From positions 186,001 to 250,000 of the forward strand of contig NZ_JAVDWU010000004.1 in assembly GCF_031457455.1 (NCBI RefSeq): 64,000 nucleotides of DNA. The letters run 5' to 3'. Below, in pieces: positions 1 to 8,696 of this stretch. The stretch is from Hydrogenophaga palleronii_A (GTDB lineage Bacteria; Pseudomonadota; Gammaproteobacteria; Burkholderiales; Burkholderiaceae_C). The position numbers were made by a program, and so were the translations under genes. Position 1 is the first letter of the stretch, and each line of letters begins with the position of its first letter. The notes beneath the pieces were generated by a model. The model was given only the letters and a program-made list of their open reading frames with translations. It searched no databases and was not told the origin of the DNA.

Positions 1-172
1 CATTGACCCGCACCTCATACAGACCGTTCATCGGCGTCTTGCTGATCTCGTCGATCTTGGGCAGGTTGGGCAGGCGTTCGGCGAGGTTCTTGCGAATGGT
101 CGCTTCCTGCGCCAGCGCGCCGAGGGAAAACGCCGCCAGCAGGGTCACCAGGAGGGTCTTGAAGGGAGTCAT
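1..172 (-). CDS. dsbC: DsbC family periplasmic disulfide isomerase (3' part missing)
   Basis: The window holds only the first 57 codons; the gene runs off the left edge. It opens with a signal peptide (hydrophobic stretch TLLVTLLAAFSLGALA, likely cleaved before QEAT) and continues with LAERLPNLPKIDEISKTPM and GLYEV, which matches the N-terminal dimerisation domain of DsbC. The CxxC thioredoxin domain would lie outside the window. Established family role: isomerising wrong disulfides in periplasmic proteins. It lies just downstream of the ubiH-type gene on the same strand, with a gap of about 60 bases, a pairing I recall from Burkholderiales. The identification rests on the N-terminal domain alone. 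Confidence 0.8.
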   Translation of the reverse strand, partial: MTPFKTLLVTLLAAFSLGALAQEATIRKNLAERLPNLPKIDEISKTPMNGLYEVRVN

Positions 173-231
173 GTGTGTGCCCGTTGCCGGGTTCCAGAAA
201 AAGCCAGAAAAGAACAGATAGAGGTTGTGTC

Positions 232-1410
232 TCACAGCCCGGCGGCCTGGCGGACCATCCAGTGCTTGAGCGCACCGCTGCGCTCGAATCCCTTCATGCC
301 CCAGTTGCGCAGCGCCTGAATGCGACTGTCCTGGTGGGCAAACAGGCTGAACAGGCCGTCTGTCACCCAGCTCATCGCACCCACGTCGGCGGCCCGGGCG
401 CGCTCGTAGCGCCGCAGCAGCTTCAGGTCGCCCAGGTCACGCCAGTACTCGCGGCCGTGCAGCACCCGGGCCAGCTCTGCCGCATCGGCCAGGCCCACGT
501 TGAGCCCCTGACCGGCCAGGGGGTGCATGGCGTGTGCGGCGTCACCCGCCAGTGCCACGCTGCCTTGTGCCGTGCGGGCGATCCAGCGCTGCGCTTTCGA
601 GAGTTCCAGCGGCCATGCCTGCGGCGGGCTTTCCAGCGACATTTCACCCAGCACCTCGCCGCAGCGCGACTGCACGGCCTGGGCCAGGTGCTGACCGGCT
701 TCGGCCAGCCAGGCATCCGCCTGCTGCGTTGGAACAGACCACACCAGCGCCACGGAGTTCCCCTGGGCGCCTTCGAGCGGCAGCAGGGCCATGATCTCGC
801 CGTCCTGAAACCACTGGCGTGCCACACCACCGTGGGGACGTTCACAGCGCAGACGGGCTGCTACCGCTTTGTGGGGGTAAGGGCGAACGTGGAAATCCAG
901 CCCGACCTCTTCCCGTGTCTGGCTGCGTTTGCCTTCGCAGACCACGGTCAGTGCGGCGGGCGGCGCTTCATGGAAGCGTTCGATGCTGGCCTGGAAGCTG
1001 ACCGCATCGGCCAGCCGCCGCTCCAGCGCCGGTACATCCACGATCCAGGTGAGCGCGTCCAGGGCTTGATCGTGCGCCTCGAAATGCACCGCGCCACCCT
1101 GGTCGCCCCAGACGTGCATGCCGCTCACCGGGGTGACGGTGGTGGGCGATCCGTTCTCGGCCGCTCCAGCTTCCGGCCAAGCGCGCACAGACCGAAGCAG
1201 TTCGCGCGACGCGGCGTTGAGGGCGTAGGCCCTCACATCGGTTCGCGGTGCCTGGCCTTGTGGCACAGCGGGCTCCACGAGCGCCACCTTCAGGCGGTCG
1301 CGCGCCAGCAACAGGGCCAGTGTCTGACCCACCACACCGCCCCCCCGAATGGTCACGTCAAAACGGCGCTGGGAGGCAGGGCGGGTAGAGGGGGATGACA
1401 TGAGGGGCAT
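232..1410 (-). CDS. ubiH: UbiH/VisC-type FAD-dependent aromatic hydroxylase
   Basis: About 392 residues, the usual length for UbiH/UbiF/UbiI flavin hydroxylases of ubiquinone synthesis. An N-terminal Rossmann motif (VTIRGGGVVGQTLALLLARD) binds the FAD ADP moiety. A late GD motif in VALAGDAAHAMHPLAGQGLN contacts FAD ribityl, and this segment is a hallmark of the ubiquinone hydroxylase group. The ORF could start further upstream inside the divergent MOSC promoter region; I prefer the ATG giving MPLMSSPSTRP, and nine bases further in there is another ATG. No strong ribosome site favours either. Which ring position it hydroxylates cannot be told from sequence alone. It is followed on the same strand by dsbC. 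Confidence 0.85.
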   Translation of the reverse strand: MPLMSSPSTRPASQRRFDVTIRGGGVVGQTLALLLARDRLKVALVEPAVPQGQAPRTDVRAYALNAASRELLRSVRAWPEAGAAENGSPTTVTPVSGMHVWGDQGGAVHFEAHDQALDALTWIVDVPALERRLADAVSFQASIERFHEAPPAALTVVCEGKRSQTREEVGLDFHVRPYPHKAVAARLRCERPHGGVARQWFQDGEIMALLPLEGAQGNSVALVWSVPTQQADAWLAEAGQHLAQAVQSRCGEVLGEMSLESPPQAWPLELSKAQRWIARTAQGSVALAGDAAHAMHPLAGQGLNVGLADAAELARVLHGREYWRDLGDLKLLRRYERARAADVGAMSWVTDGLFSLFAHQDSRIQALRNWGMKGFERSGALKHWMVRQAAGL

Positions 1411-1471
1411 TTTAGGAGCAGGGCACAATCTGCGATTCACTCTGCTTTTTGGCCCACCCACCGCTGTTGTC

Positions 1472-2371
1472 ATGACTTCTGCCAGTGCCGTTCCCCCATC
1501 CGAGATCCAGGCCACCATCGAACAGCTCTGGATCTACCCGGTCAAGTCCTGTGGCGCCATGGCCATGACCGAAGCAGAGTTGACCGAGACCGGGCTGGCC
1601 TGGGACCGCGCCTGGATGGTGGTGGACGACGAAGGCGAATTCGTGACCCAGCGCGAACTGCCGCGCATGGCCCTGATCACGCCCGCCTTCAAGATGGGGC
1701 AACTGGTGCTGCGCGCGCCGGGCATGCTGGCGCTGCACCTGGCGCTTGATGCCGCCGAATGGCCCGTCAAGGTGCGGGTCTGGGACGATGAAGTGCCCGC
1801 CTACGACATGGGTGATCTGGCCGCCCAATGGTTCAGCGACTTTCTGGGGCCTGACGCCCCCGCCAACCTCAAGCGCCTGCGACTGGTGCGTTTCGACCCC
1901 GAGGTGCGCCGCCTGAGCAGCCTGAAGTGGACCGGCGGACGCGAAGCCACCACCCAGTTTGCCGACGGGTTCGCCATGCTGGTGACCAGCACGGCTTCAC
2001 TGGCCGACCTGAATGAACGGTTGGCAAAGGCGGGTCACCTGCCTGTGGAAATGACCCGCTTTCGCCCCAACATCGTGCTGGGTGGCCTGGAGGCCCATGA
2101 CGAAGACCGGCTGGGCCCGATGCAGATCGTCACCGAAGGCGGCGTGGCCCGCATCGAGACGGTCAAGCCGTGCGCACGCTGCCCCATTCCCAACATCGAC
2201 CCGGCCACGGCCGAGTCCAGCCCGGCGGTGGGTGACACCTTGCAGACCTACCGGCAAGACCAGCGCCTGAACGGCGCCATCACCTTCGGCATGAACGCCA
2301 TCGTGCTGGAAGGCGATGGTCTGATCCTGCGTGTGGGCCAGGTGGTGGGCGCTGACTGGAAGTTCGACTGA
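1472..2371 (+). CDS. MOSC-domain protein (YcbX-like)
   Basis: 299 residues. The N-terminal beta-barrel domain (MOSC_N) starts at IEQLWIYPVKSCGAMAMTEA. The C-terminal MOSC domain carries the cysteine motif KPCARCPIPNID near residue 230 and ends in a NAIVLEGDGLILRVGQVV strand pattern. Family knowledge: MOSC proteins bind molybdenum cofactor and include the YcbX/mARC-type reductases of N-hydroxylated compounds; the substrate here is unknown. The start was taken at the ATG giving MTSASAVPPSEIQ, because the longer ORF would overlap the divergent ubiH start. A MobA-like nucleotidyltransferase is next, on the other strand, which is loosely consistent with a molybdenum cofactor theme. Confidence 0.85.
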   Translation: MTSASAVPPSEIQATIEQLWIYPVKSCGAMAMTEAELTETGLAWDRAWMVVDDEGEFVTQRELPRMALITPAFKMGQLVLRAPGMLALHLALDAAEWPVKVRVWDDEVPAYDMGDLAAQWFSDFLGPDAPANLKRLRLVRFDPEVRRLSSLKWTGGREATTQFADGFAMLVTSTASLADLNERLAKAGHLPVEMTRFRPNIVLGGLEAHDEDRLGPMQIVTEGGVARIETVKPCARCPIPNIDPATAESSPAVGDTLQTYRQDQRLNGAITFGMNAIVLEGDGLILRVGQVVGADWKFD

Positions 2372-2419
2372 GGTTGGGTTTCCACGCGCCCGACGCCTGG
2401 TGCATGGGAGGGTGCGCTG

Positions 2420-2497
2420 TCAGGCGCTCACTGGAGTACCTTCGCCCTTCGAGCTGCGGTGCGAGCTTGCTTGGGAGCGGCCCGGCGCGGCGCTCAT
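2420..2497 (-). repeat. Repeat A, copy 1 (MSAAPGRSQASS mini-ORF)
   Basis: A copy of the 66-75 bp repeat that is also present in tandem after dusB. It begins as ATGA on the stop codon of the MobA-like gene and reads in frame as a 25-codon mini-ORF starting MSAAPGRSQASSHRSS, ending with TGA just after the typical GTGAGCGC end of the unit. Its synonymous and near-synonymous differences from the dusB copies show that it belongs to a dispersed family. Whether it is translated is unknown. No gene follows in the same direction within the gap before the MOSC gene, so here it cannot couple two genes. Confidence 0.75.
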
Positions 2498-3168
2498 GAT
2501 TTGACCGCGAGGTCAGCGGGCCAGCACAGGCGGTGCACGGTGCCTGCGGCCAGCGCTTCAATGTCGTCCAGCGTGTCCATATCGGTTCGGTAGTGCTGGT
2601 TGGTCGTTGCCCAGCGGCAGACCGCTTCCGGATGGGCAGCCTGCCACTGGCGGCAGCCGGCGTCGGTGTCGCCTGACAGGATCTGCTCGCGCACCGCTGC
2701 GCTGAACACCACTGGGTTGCCGGGCAAGCCGTTGACCTGAGGCTGCAACACCTGCGTGTGGGCCGGCCGCTTGTGGTACGCGCTGATCAGCTCGCTGATG
2801 TCCTGTGTGCGGATCAAAGGCTGGTCGGCCAGGGCGACGAGCACGGCGTCGGGCTGGTGCGAGAGCGCACGCAGGCCGACATGCAGCGAGGTGTTCTGAC
2901 TGGTCTGGGGATCGGGGTTGCGCACCACGGTGACGGGCAGTGCGCCGATCACCGGCGCAATGCGTTCGGCATGGTGGCCGAGCACCACCACCAGCTCATG
3001 CACGTCGGCGTCCAGAAGCGCGCTGATCAGGCGACGGATCAGCGGGGTGCCGTCGAGTTCAAGCAGGCACTTTGGCCGGTGACCCATGCGCGAACCGGCA
3101 CCGGCGGCAAGCAGCACCGCGCCCACCAAGGGCTGCGGGGAGACGGTATTGCCAGCGGTTGGGTTCAT
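2494..3168 (-). CDS. MobA/MocA-like nucleotidyltransferase
   Basis: About 224 residues. The N-terminal nucleotide-binding signature LLAAGAGSRMGHRPKCLLEL and the later LADQPLIR segment are typical of the MobA-like NTP transferase superfamily, especially the MocA/CTP:molybdopterin cytidylyltransferase branch associated with molybdenum hydroxylases. The metal/substrate pocket segment NGLPGNPVVF is also present. No xanthine dehydrogenase or XdhC gene is in the window, so the specific substrate is an inference. The start is ambiguous: ATG giving MNPTAG is used, and an ATG nine codons upstream (MPSSTRTDP) is equally open. The stop codon overlaps the ATG of repeat A. Confidence 0.75.
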   Translation of the reverse strand: MNPTAGNTVSPQPLVGAVLLAAGAGSRMGHRPKCLLELDGTPLIRRLISALLDADVHELVVVLGHHAERIAPVIGALPVTVVRNPDPQTSQNTSLHVGLRALSHQPDAVLVALADQPLIRTQDISELISAYHKRPAHTQVLQPQVNGLPGNPVVFSAAVREQILSGDTDAGCRQWQAAHPEAVCRWATTNQHYRTDMDTLDDIEALAAGTVHRLCWPADLAVKS

Positions 3169-3286
3169 GGGATCTGTGCGAGTGGATGAAGGCATTCAGG
3201 CGGTCGTGAGCAGGCCACCGACTGCATGCAGCGTACCCCATTGCCACCCATCGCATACACTGGCGGGCTGTTTTTCGAGGTAATTC

Positions 3287-4378
<1,092 letters not shown>

Positions 4379-4387
4379 GCCGGAAAA

Positions 4388-5161
4388 ATGCCCGATACCG
4401 GCCGGCCTGAACCCCAGCGTCTGGCCAAACGCCTGGCAGCCCAGTTGCCCTGTTCCCGCAGCGACGCCGAGCTCTACATCGCAGGCGGCTGGGTGCGGGT
4501 GGACGGCAAGGTCGTGCAGGAGCCTATGGAACGTGTGCGCGACGACCAGACCGTGCAGCTGGATCCCAAGGCCAGGCTGGAGCCGTTGGCTTCGATGACG
4601 CTGATCTGGCACAAACCCGCCAACCGGGTGCTGCCCGACGAGCCCTTGCTGCCGGATCCCCTGGCCGCCAAATGGTTCACCGACGCCAACCGCTTCAAGG
4701 GCGACCGCTCCGGGGTGCGCCTGCTCAAGGCGCACCTGCACAAGCTGTTGCCGGTGTCACCCCTGGGCACCAAGGCCAGCGGGCTGATGGTGTTCACCCA
4801 GAACCCGGCCGTGGCCCGCAAGATGACCGACGACGCAGGACAGCTGGAACACGAGTGGCTGGCCGAGGTGGCGAGCGATCCCGAGCTGGAAGACGATGCC
4901 CGGCGCGACGCGGTGCTCAAGTCGCTGGGCAAGGCGCTGTTCTTTGATGGCTGGGCCGTGCCTTCGGCCCGCGCCAGCTGGCAGAGCGAGCTGCGCCTGC
5001 GTCTGGCCATCAAGGGCAACCGGCCAGGCCAGGTGGCGCACCTGTGTGAGCGCGCGGGCCTGCAGCTCACCGCCTTGCGCCGCCTCCGGCTGGGCCGCGT
5101 TTCGCTGGCTGGTCTGCCCGTGGGCGAGTGGCGCTTTCTGATGCCCTACGAGCGTTTCTGA
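4388..5161 (+). CDS. RsuA/RluB-family pseudouridine synthase homologue lacking the catalytic Asp
   Basis: 257 residues. An S4 RNA-binding domain occupies the N terminus (QRLAKRLAAQLPCSRSDAEL through GWVRVDGKVV), followed by an RsuA-like core. Active RsuA, RluB, RluE and RluF enzymes carry GRLD in a block reading like VGRLDKDTSGLLLFT, where D is the essential nucleophile. The aligned segment here is VSPLGTKASGLMVFT: Arg is Pro and the catalytic Asp is Gly, while SGL and the following strand are kept. It therefore looks like an RNA-binding protein without synthase activity, though this is inferred from one motif. Its 3' end overlaps the convergent MFS gene by 16 bases. Confidence 0.8.
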   Translation: MPDTGRPEPQRLAKRLAAQLPCSRSDAELYIAGGWVRVDGKVVQEPMERVRDDQTVQLDPKARLEPLASMTLIWHKPANRVLPDEPLLPDPLAAKWFTDANRFKGDRSGVRLLKAHLHKLLPVSPLGTKASGLMVFTQNPAVARKMTDDAGQLEHEWLAEVASDPELEDDARRDAVLKSLGKALFFDGWAVPSARASWQSELRLRLAIKGNRPGQVAHLCERAGLQLTALRRLRLGRVSLAGLPVGEWRFLMPYERF

Positions 5162-6333
5162 GCCCGCTCGGCCCACAGGCTCAGCCCCATGGCCAGGAGC
5201 ATCACGGCCAGCCCGACCTCGTGCAGGCGCAGCATCTGCCCCTGGGCGATCATCACGCCGCCCAGCGCCGCGCCCAAAGCCTGACCGCCATACATGGCCG
5301 AGGTGTTCAGTGCCACCGTGGCCGAAGCCAGTTCGGGCGAAATGTGCACCAGGCGTGCCTGTTGCGCCGAGTTGCATGAAAAACACCCCAGCGCCCAGGG
5401 AATGACGACCAGGCCCATCGCCCAGAACGCGTGACGCCCGAGCGGCCACAGCAGCAGGCTCAGCGCGATGAAGCCGAGCGTGATCAGTACCGCTGCGGGT
5501 GCGCCAATGCGGTCTATGAAGCGCGTCACCACCACGTTGCCCACCAGTCCGAAAGCGCCAAACCACAGGAACATCGTCGCCAACGCGCTCCCACCCGCGC
5601 CCAGGGTCTGTGCGAAGTAGGGAGCGAGATACGAGAACAGCGTGAACTGCCCGAAGGCAGACAAAAGGGTGACACCCACCGCCATCATCAATGCGGGTGA
5701 GCTCAGTGCACGCCCCCATGCCTGGCGTGAGAGCGCTGCGGGCTTGATGCCATCGGGCATGTCGCGCCACACCCAGGCGGCGCTGCCCAGCGACATTAGT
5801 GCGACCAGGCCAAAAGCCCAGCGCCAGCCCAGTTCGTTGCCGATCCAGGCCGACAGCGGCATGCCCATGACCGATGCCACCGACCAGCCCAGGAACACGA
5901 AGGTGATGGCGCGACCACGCTGCGCCGGGGGCACCAGCAAGCCCACGCACGCGGCAGCCTGCGGCGTGAAGATGGCCGGTGAAATCACGGCCAGCACCCG
6001 CAAGGGCAACAGGGCACCATAGGTCGGCGCCAGCGCGCAGATACCCATGAGGGCGGCATACCAGAGCAAGGACAATGTCAACAGCCGCCGCCGATCCCAG
6101 CCAGCCACCAGGGTGGCAAAGGCCGGCGCGCCCAGGCCCATCAGGATGGCCGCTGCGGTGATCAGTTGGCCTGCCTGGGGAATCGACACGCCCAGTGATG
6201 CGCTGATGTCGTTGAGCGTACCGGGCACCACCATCACGCCGGTGCCGATCACGAAGTTGCCCACCATCAGCGCCCACAGTGCGCGAGGCAAGGCTGCGCT
6301 GGAGGCGCCGGTGGTCGACAGGGTGGTGGTCAT
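5146..6333 (-). CDS. MFS transporter, DHA1-type exporter
   Basis: 395 residues with about twelve hydrophobic segments. The first helix is ALWALMVGNFVIGTGVMVVPG. The DxxxRR loop between helices 2 and 3 (AGWDRRRLLTLSL) and the motif-C-like stretch FLGWSVASVMGMPLSAWIG in helix 5 place it with the AraJ/YdhP-like drug and metabolite efflux group of the major facilitator superfamily. Substrate unknown. The last five codons and stop overlap the end of the convergent RsuA-like gene. Confidence 0.88.
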   Translation of the reverse strand: MTTTLSTTGASSAALPRALWALMVGNFVIGTGVMVVPGTLNDISASLGVSIPQAGQLITAAAILMGLGAPAFATLVAGWDRRRLLTLSLLWYAALMGICALAPTYGALLPLRVLAVISPAIFTPQAAACVGLLVPPAQRGRAITFVFLGWSVASVMGMPLSAWIGNELGWRWAFGLVALMSLGSAAWVWRDMPDGIKPAALSRQAWGRALSSPALMMAVGVTLLSAFGQFTLFSYLAPYFAQTLGAGGSALATMFLWFGAFGLVGNVVVTRFIDRIGAPAAVLITLGFIALSLLLWPLGRHAFWAMGLVVIPWALGCFSCNSAQQARLVHISPELASATVALNTSAMYGGQALGAALGGVMIAQGQMLRLHEVGLAVMLLAMGLSLWAERAQKRS

Positions 6334-6421
6334 GAAGCGGTGCGAGGTGGTGTGGGCCTGGATCGGGGGGCGACCGGATCCATGGCCTGCGGCAGTATCG
6401 CCGCGAAGCGATGCCCTGGCG

Positions 6422-6919
6422 TCAGAAGGGGAGTCCCCCAGGGAACACCCAGAGCAGGGCGGCCGTCATGGTGAGGTAGCGGGCGAACTTGCCGATGGCC
6501 ATGTAGATCAGGCAGGGCCAGAAGGGGAATTTCAGCCAGCCCGCCACGGCGCACAGCGGATCGCCCACCACCGGCAGCCAACTCAGCAGACAGGCCTTGG
6601 GACCGAATCGCTCCAGCCAGCGCAGCGCGCGCGCGTTGGTGGGGGTGCCATGGCGCATCTTGTCCACCGCCTTGTGGGCGCCCAGGCCCATCAGCCACGA
6701 CAAAGCACCACCCGCGGTATTGCCAGCCGTGGCCACGAGAATGGTCGACCAGAACAGCTCCGGGTTGAGCTTGATCAGAGCGAACACGGCGGGCTCCGAA
6801 CCCATGGGCAGCAGCGTGGCAGAGACGAAAGCCACCACGAACACCGTGCTCAACCCGACTTCGGGCAAAGCGAGCCAATGCGTCAGCGTGACGATCCAGT
6901 CGGGCAGGGGGGGTTGCAC
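6422..6919 (-). CDS. YqaA-type DedA-family membrane protein
   Basis: About 165 residues with hydrophobic helices and the YqaA signatures FVSATLLPMGSEP, TAGNTAGGALSWLMG and LLSWLPVVGDPLCAVAGWL. These match the E. coli YqaA subgroup of the DedA/SNARE-associated superfamily, inner membrane proteins thought to act in lipid or ion homeostasis. The start is uncertain. A longer ORF opens on a TTG inside the putative dusB promoter; I use the GTG giving VQPPLPDWIV. No clear ribosome site supports either. It is divergent from dusB. Confidence 0.82.
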   Translation of the reverse strand: MQPPLPDWIVTLTHWLALPEVGLSTVFVVAFVSATLLPMGSEPAVFALIKLNPELFWSTILVATAGNTAGGALSWLMGLGAHKAVDKMRHGTPTNARALRWLERFGPKACLLSWLPVVGDPLCAVAGWLKFPFWPCLIYMAIGKFARYLTMTAALLWVFPGGLPF

Positions 6920-6977
6920 GTTGAAGTGAGGCCTGTTCAGTTGAATGAATTTATCGCCTGCTGAAAAAACAGGCAGA

Positions 6978-6983
6978 TACAAT
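6978..6983 (+). promoter_or_regulatory. Candidate -10 box for dusB-fis
   Basis: TACAAT lies in an unusually A/T-rich stretch about 73 bases upstream of the dusB start. An inverted repeat GCCTG-N9-CAGGC sits just upstream (6956-6974), in the -35 area, and might be an operator. No good -35 hexamer is seen, so support is limited to the -10 and base composition. Confidence 0.35.
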
Positions 6984-7055
6984 GCGAGTCCGCTTTCGCC
7001 GATCCGTTATTCGATCCCGGCTTCGTCTTCGCTCCCACCGGATTCTCCCACCGCC

Positions 7056-8105
7056 ATGCAACTCGGGGCTTTCACCCTGCCCAATGCCCTGTTCGCCGCG
7101 CCCATGGCCGGGGTCACGGACCGTCCTTTCCGCAAGCTCTGCAAGCGGCTGGGCGCGGGTTATGCGGTGAGCGAAATGGTGACTTCGCGCCCTGACCTGC
7201 AAGACAGTCTGAAGACGTCGCGCCGTGCCAACCACGAGGGCGAGAGCGATCCCATCGCCGTGCAGATTGCCGGCACGGACGCGGCGATGATGGCCGACGC
7301 GGCGCGCTACAACATCGATCGTGGCGCCCAGATCATCGACATCAACATGGGTTGCCCGGCCAAGAAGGTGTGCAACAAGTGGGCGGGTTCCGCGCTGATG
7401 CAGGACGAGGCCCTGGCGATCGAGATCGTGCAGGCGGTGGTCGCCGCCTGCGAGCCCCACCGCGTACCGGTCACGCTCAAGATGCGCACGGGCTGGTGCG
7501 CCTCCGGGCGCAATGCGCCCGCACTGGCGTTGGCGGCCGAGTCGGTCGGCATCCAGATGCTGACCGTGCATGGACGCACCCGCGAACAAGGCTACAAGGG
7601 CCAGGCTGAGCACGACACCGTGGCCCACATCAAGAGCCGCGTGCGCATTCCGGTCGTGGCCAACGGCGACATCGACACACCGCAAAAGGCCCAGGAAGTG
7701 CTGCGACGCACCGGGGCCGACGCCATCATGATCGGACGGGCTGCCCAGGGGCGCCCGTGGATCTTTCGCGAGATTGCCCACTTCCTGGCCACTGGCGAGG
7801 AACTGCCACCGCCTGATCTGGCGGAGGTGCGCACCTGGCTGCTGGAGCACCTGGAAGATCATTACGCGCTGTATGGCGAATTCACCGGTGTGCGCAGTGC
7901 CCGCAAACATCTGGGCTGGTACGCCAGGGCATTGCCCTTGCCACCCGGTGCGGCTGCGGTGTTCCGCGACCGCATCAACGAGCTCACGAGCTGTGAGGCG
8001 CAGCTTCGCTGCGTGAGCGAGAGCCTGGACGAATGGCGTGACGCACAAGTCACATGGGGCGCGGAACATGCCGACAGCGACACACCATGGAAGATGGCGG
8101 CATGA
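7056..8105 (+). CDS. dusB: tRNA-dihydrouridine synthase B
   Basis: 349 residues. An FMN-binding TIM barrel opens with LPNALFAAPMAGVTDRPFRK. The active-site segment DINMGCPAKKVCNKWAGSAL contains the catalytic Cys of Dus enzymes, and TVHGRTREQGYKG plus VVANGDI are the family phosphate/FMN contacts. The enzyme reduces uridine in the tRNA D-loop. The start was chosen at MQLGAFTLPN because it aligns with family N termini; an upstream in-frame ATG lies at 6945. It is followed by fis, the classic dusB-fis operon, but with a 180-base repeat-derived spacer whose first ATGA overlaps the dusB stop. Confidence 0.95.
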   Translation: MQLGAFTLPNALFAAPMAGVTDRPFRKLCKRLGAGYAVSEMVTSRPDLQDSLKTSRRANHEGESDPIAVQIAGTDAAMMADAARYNIDRGAQIIDINMGCPAKKVCNKWAGSALMQDEALAIEIVQAVVAACEPHRVPVTLKMRTGWCASGRNAPALALAAESVGIQMLTVHGRTREQGYKGQAEHDTVAHIKSRVRIPVVANGDIDTPQKAQEVLRRTGADAIMIGRAAQGRPWIFREIAHFLATGEELPPPDLAEVRTWLLEHLEDHYALYGEFTGVRSARKHLGWYARALPLPPGAAAVFRDRINELTSCEAQLRCVSESLDEWRDAQVTWGAEHADSDTPWKMAA

Positions 8106-8284
8106 GCGCAGCGCCGGGCCGTTCCCAAGCCAGCTCGCACCGCAGCTCGAAGAGCGGAGGTGTTCCAGTGAGCGCAGCGCCGGACCGTTCCCAAGCCAGC
8201 TCGCACCGCAGCTCGAAGAGCGAAGGGGTGTCAGTGAGCGCAGCGCAAGAACAATGCAGAACGGAGCAACAAGGCCTTTTATGA
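8102..8284 (+). repeat. Repeat A, tandem copies 2 and 3: 60-codon bridging ORF between dusB and fis
   Basis: Two near-identical 66-base units (starts at 8102 and 8168, with a partial third from 8234) read continuously in one frame: MSAAPGRSQASSHRSSKSGG, then VSAAPDRSQASSHRSS, then VSAAQEQCR. The unit is exactly 22 codons. The ATG overlaps the dusB stop as ATGA, and the final TGA overlaps the fis start as ATGA, so ribosomes could in principle pass dusB, bridge, fis without leaving the message. The encoded peptide is low-complexity (Ser, Arg, Ala) and resembles no known domain. The role is inferred from geometry; the unit could equally be a selfish dispersed repeat that must stay open to avoid polarity. 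Confidence 0.75.
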
Positions 8285-8517
8285 GTACCCCCAACCTGCA
8301 CGACTGCGTTCGCACCAGCATGGAGGCTTACTTCCGCGACCTCAACGGCACGGATCCGGCCGGTCTGCACGAGATGCTGGTCAAGGCCGTGGAGAAGCCG
8401 CTGCTGGAAGTCGTGATGCAGCAGTCACAAAACAACCAGTCGCGTGCCGCGCAATGGCTGGGGCTCAACCGCAACACCTTGCGCAAGAAGCTGCTCGAAC
8501 ACCACTTGATCGAATGA
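8281..8517 (+). CDS. fis: Fis nucleoid-associated DNA-binding protein
   Basis: 78 residues, the usual size for beta-proteobacterial Fis. The C-terminal helix-turn-helix reads SRAAQWLGLNRNTLRKKLLE, preceded by the long dimerisation helices. Family role: DNA bending, nucleoid organisation and regulation of stable RNA and other promoters. It is downstream of dusB in the conserved arrangement. An AAGG sequence sits six bases before the ATG. The start is the end of the repeat-encoded bridge ORF, giving an ATGA overlap. Confidence 0.93.
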   Translation: MSTPNLHDCVRTSMEAYFRDLNGTDPAGLHEMLVKAVEKPLLEVVMQQSQNNQSRAAQWLGLNRNTLRKKLLEHHLIE

Positions 8518-8525
8518 AGGGGGAT

Positions 8526-8640
8526 GAAGCACCCCCCGCGCCGCTTCGCGTCACCCCCCTCTCTCGCCTGCGGCGGGAAGGGGGCGGCACCCCAGGCCCG
8601 GCAGAGCCGGATCCTCGGTGCCCCTGGAGGGCGTTCTGGC
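8526..8640 (+). repeat. Repeat B, copy 1 (GC-rich palindromic 3' element)
   Basis: Directly after fis. It has a C-rich block with the inner palindrome GCGCCGCTTCGCGTC, a CCCCCCT...GGAAGGGGG arm pair, and the GGCCCGGCAGAGCCGG hairpin that marks this family. Related copies follow thiD, chpA, yqgE and the PqqU-like gene, in each case in the orientation of the gene they follow. It can fold into strong hairpins but lacks a terminal T-run, so it is not a canonical intrinsic terminator. Confidence 0.7.
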
Positions 8641-8696
8641 ATGCGAGGCCATTCGCTCTTCGGCCACTGATCTGAAACCCTTTAAAAAAAACTTCC

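Noticed and set aside
175..1398. Long open frame of 407 codons opposite ubiH
   Set aside because: It is the antisense shadow of a GC-rich gene; its translation has no recognisable domain and ubiH on the other strand has clear FAD motifs.
6330..6878. Alternative minus-strand ORF across the MFS-YqaA gap
   Set aside because: It overlaps the YqaA-type gene in another frame and lacks that family's motifs.
6956..6974. GCCTG-N9-CAGGC hairpin near the dusB promoter as a terminator of the YqaA gene
   Set aside because: It lies at the 5' side of the YqaA gene, not the 3' side, and the arms are only five bases; an operator is possible but unsupported.
8102..8284. CRISPR-like or tandem protein repeat gene
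   Set aside because: Only two full units directly abut with no spacers, and the peptide is low-complexity. A dispersed repeat with coupling geometry explains it better than a CRISPR array or a structural protein.
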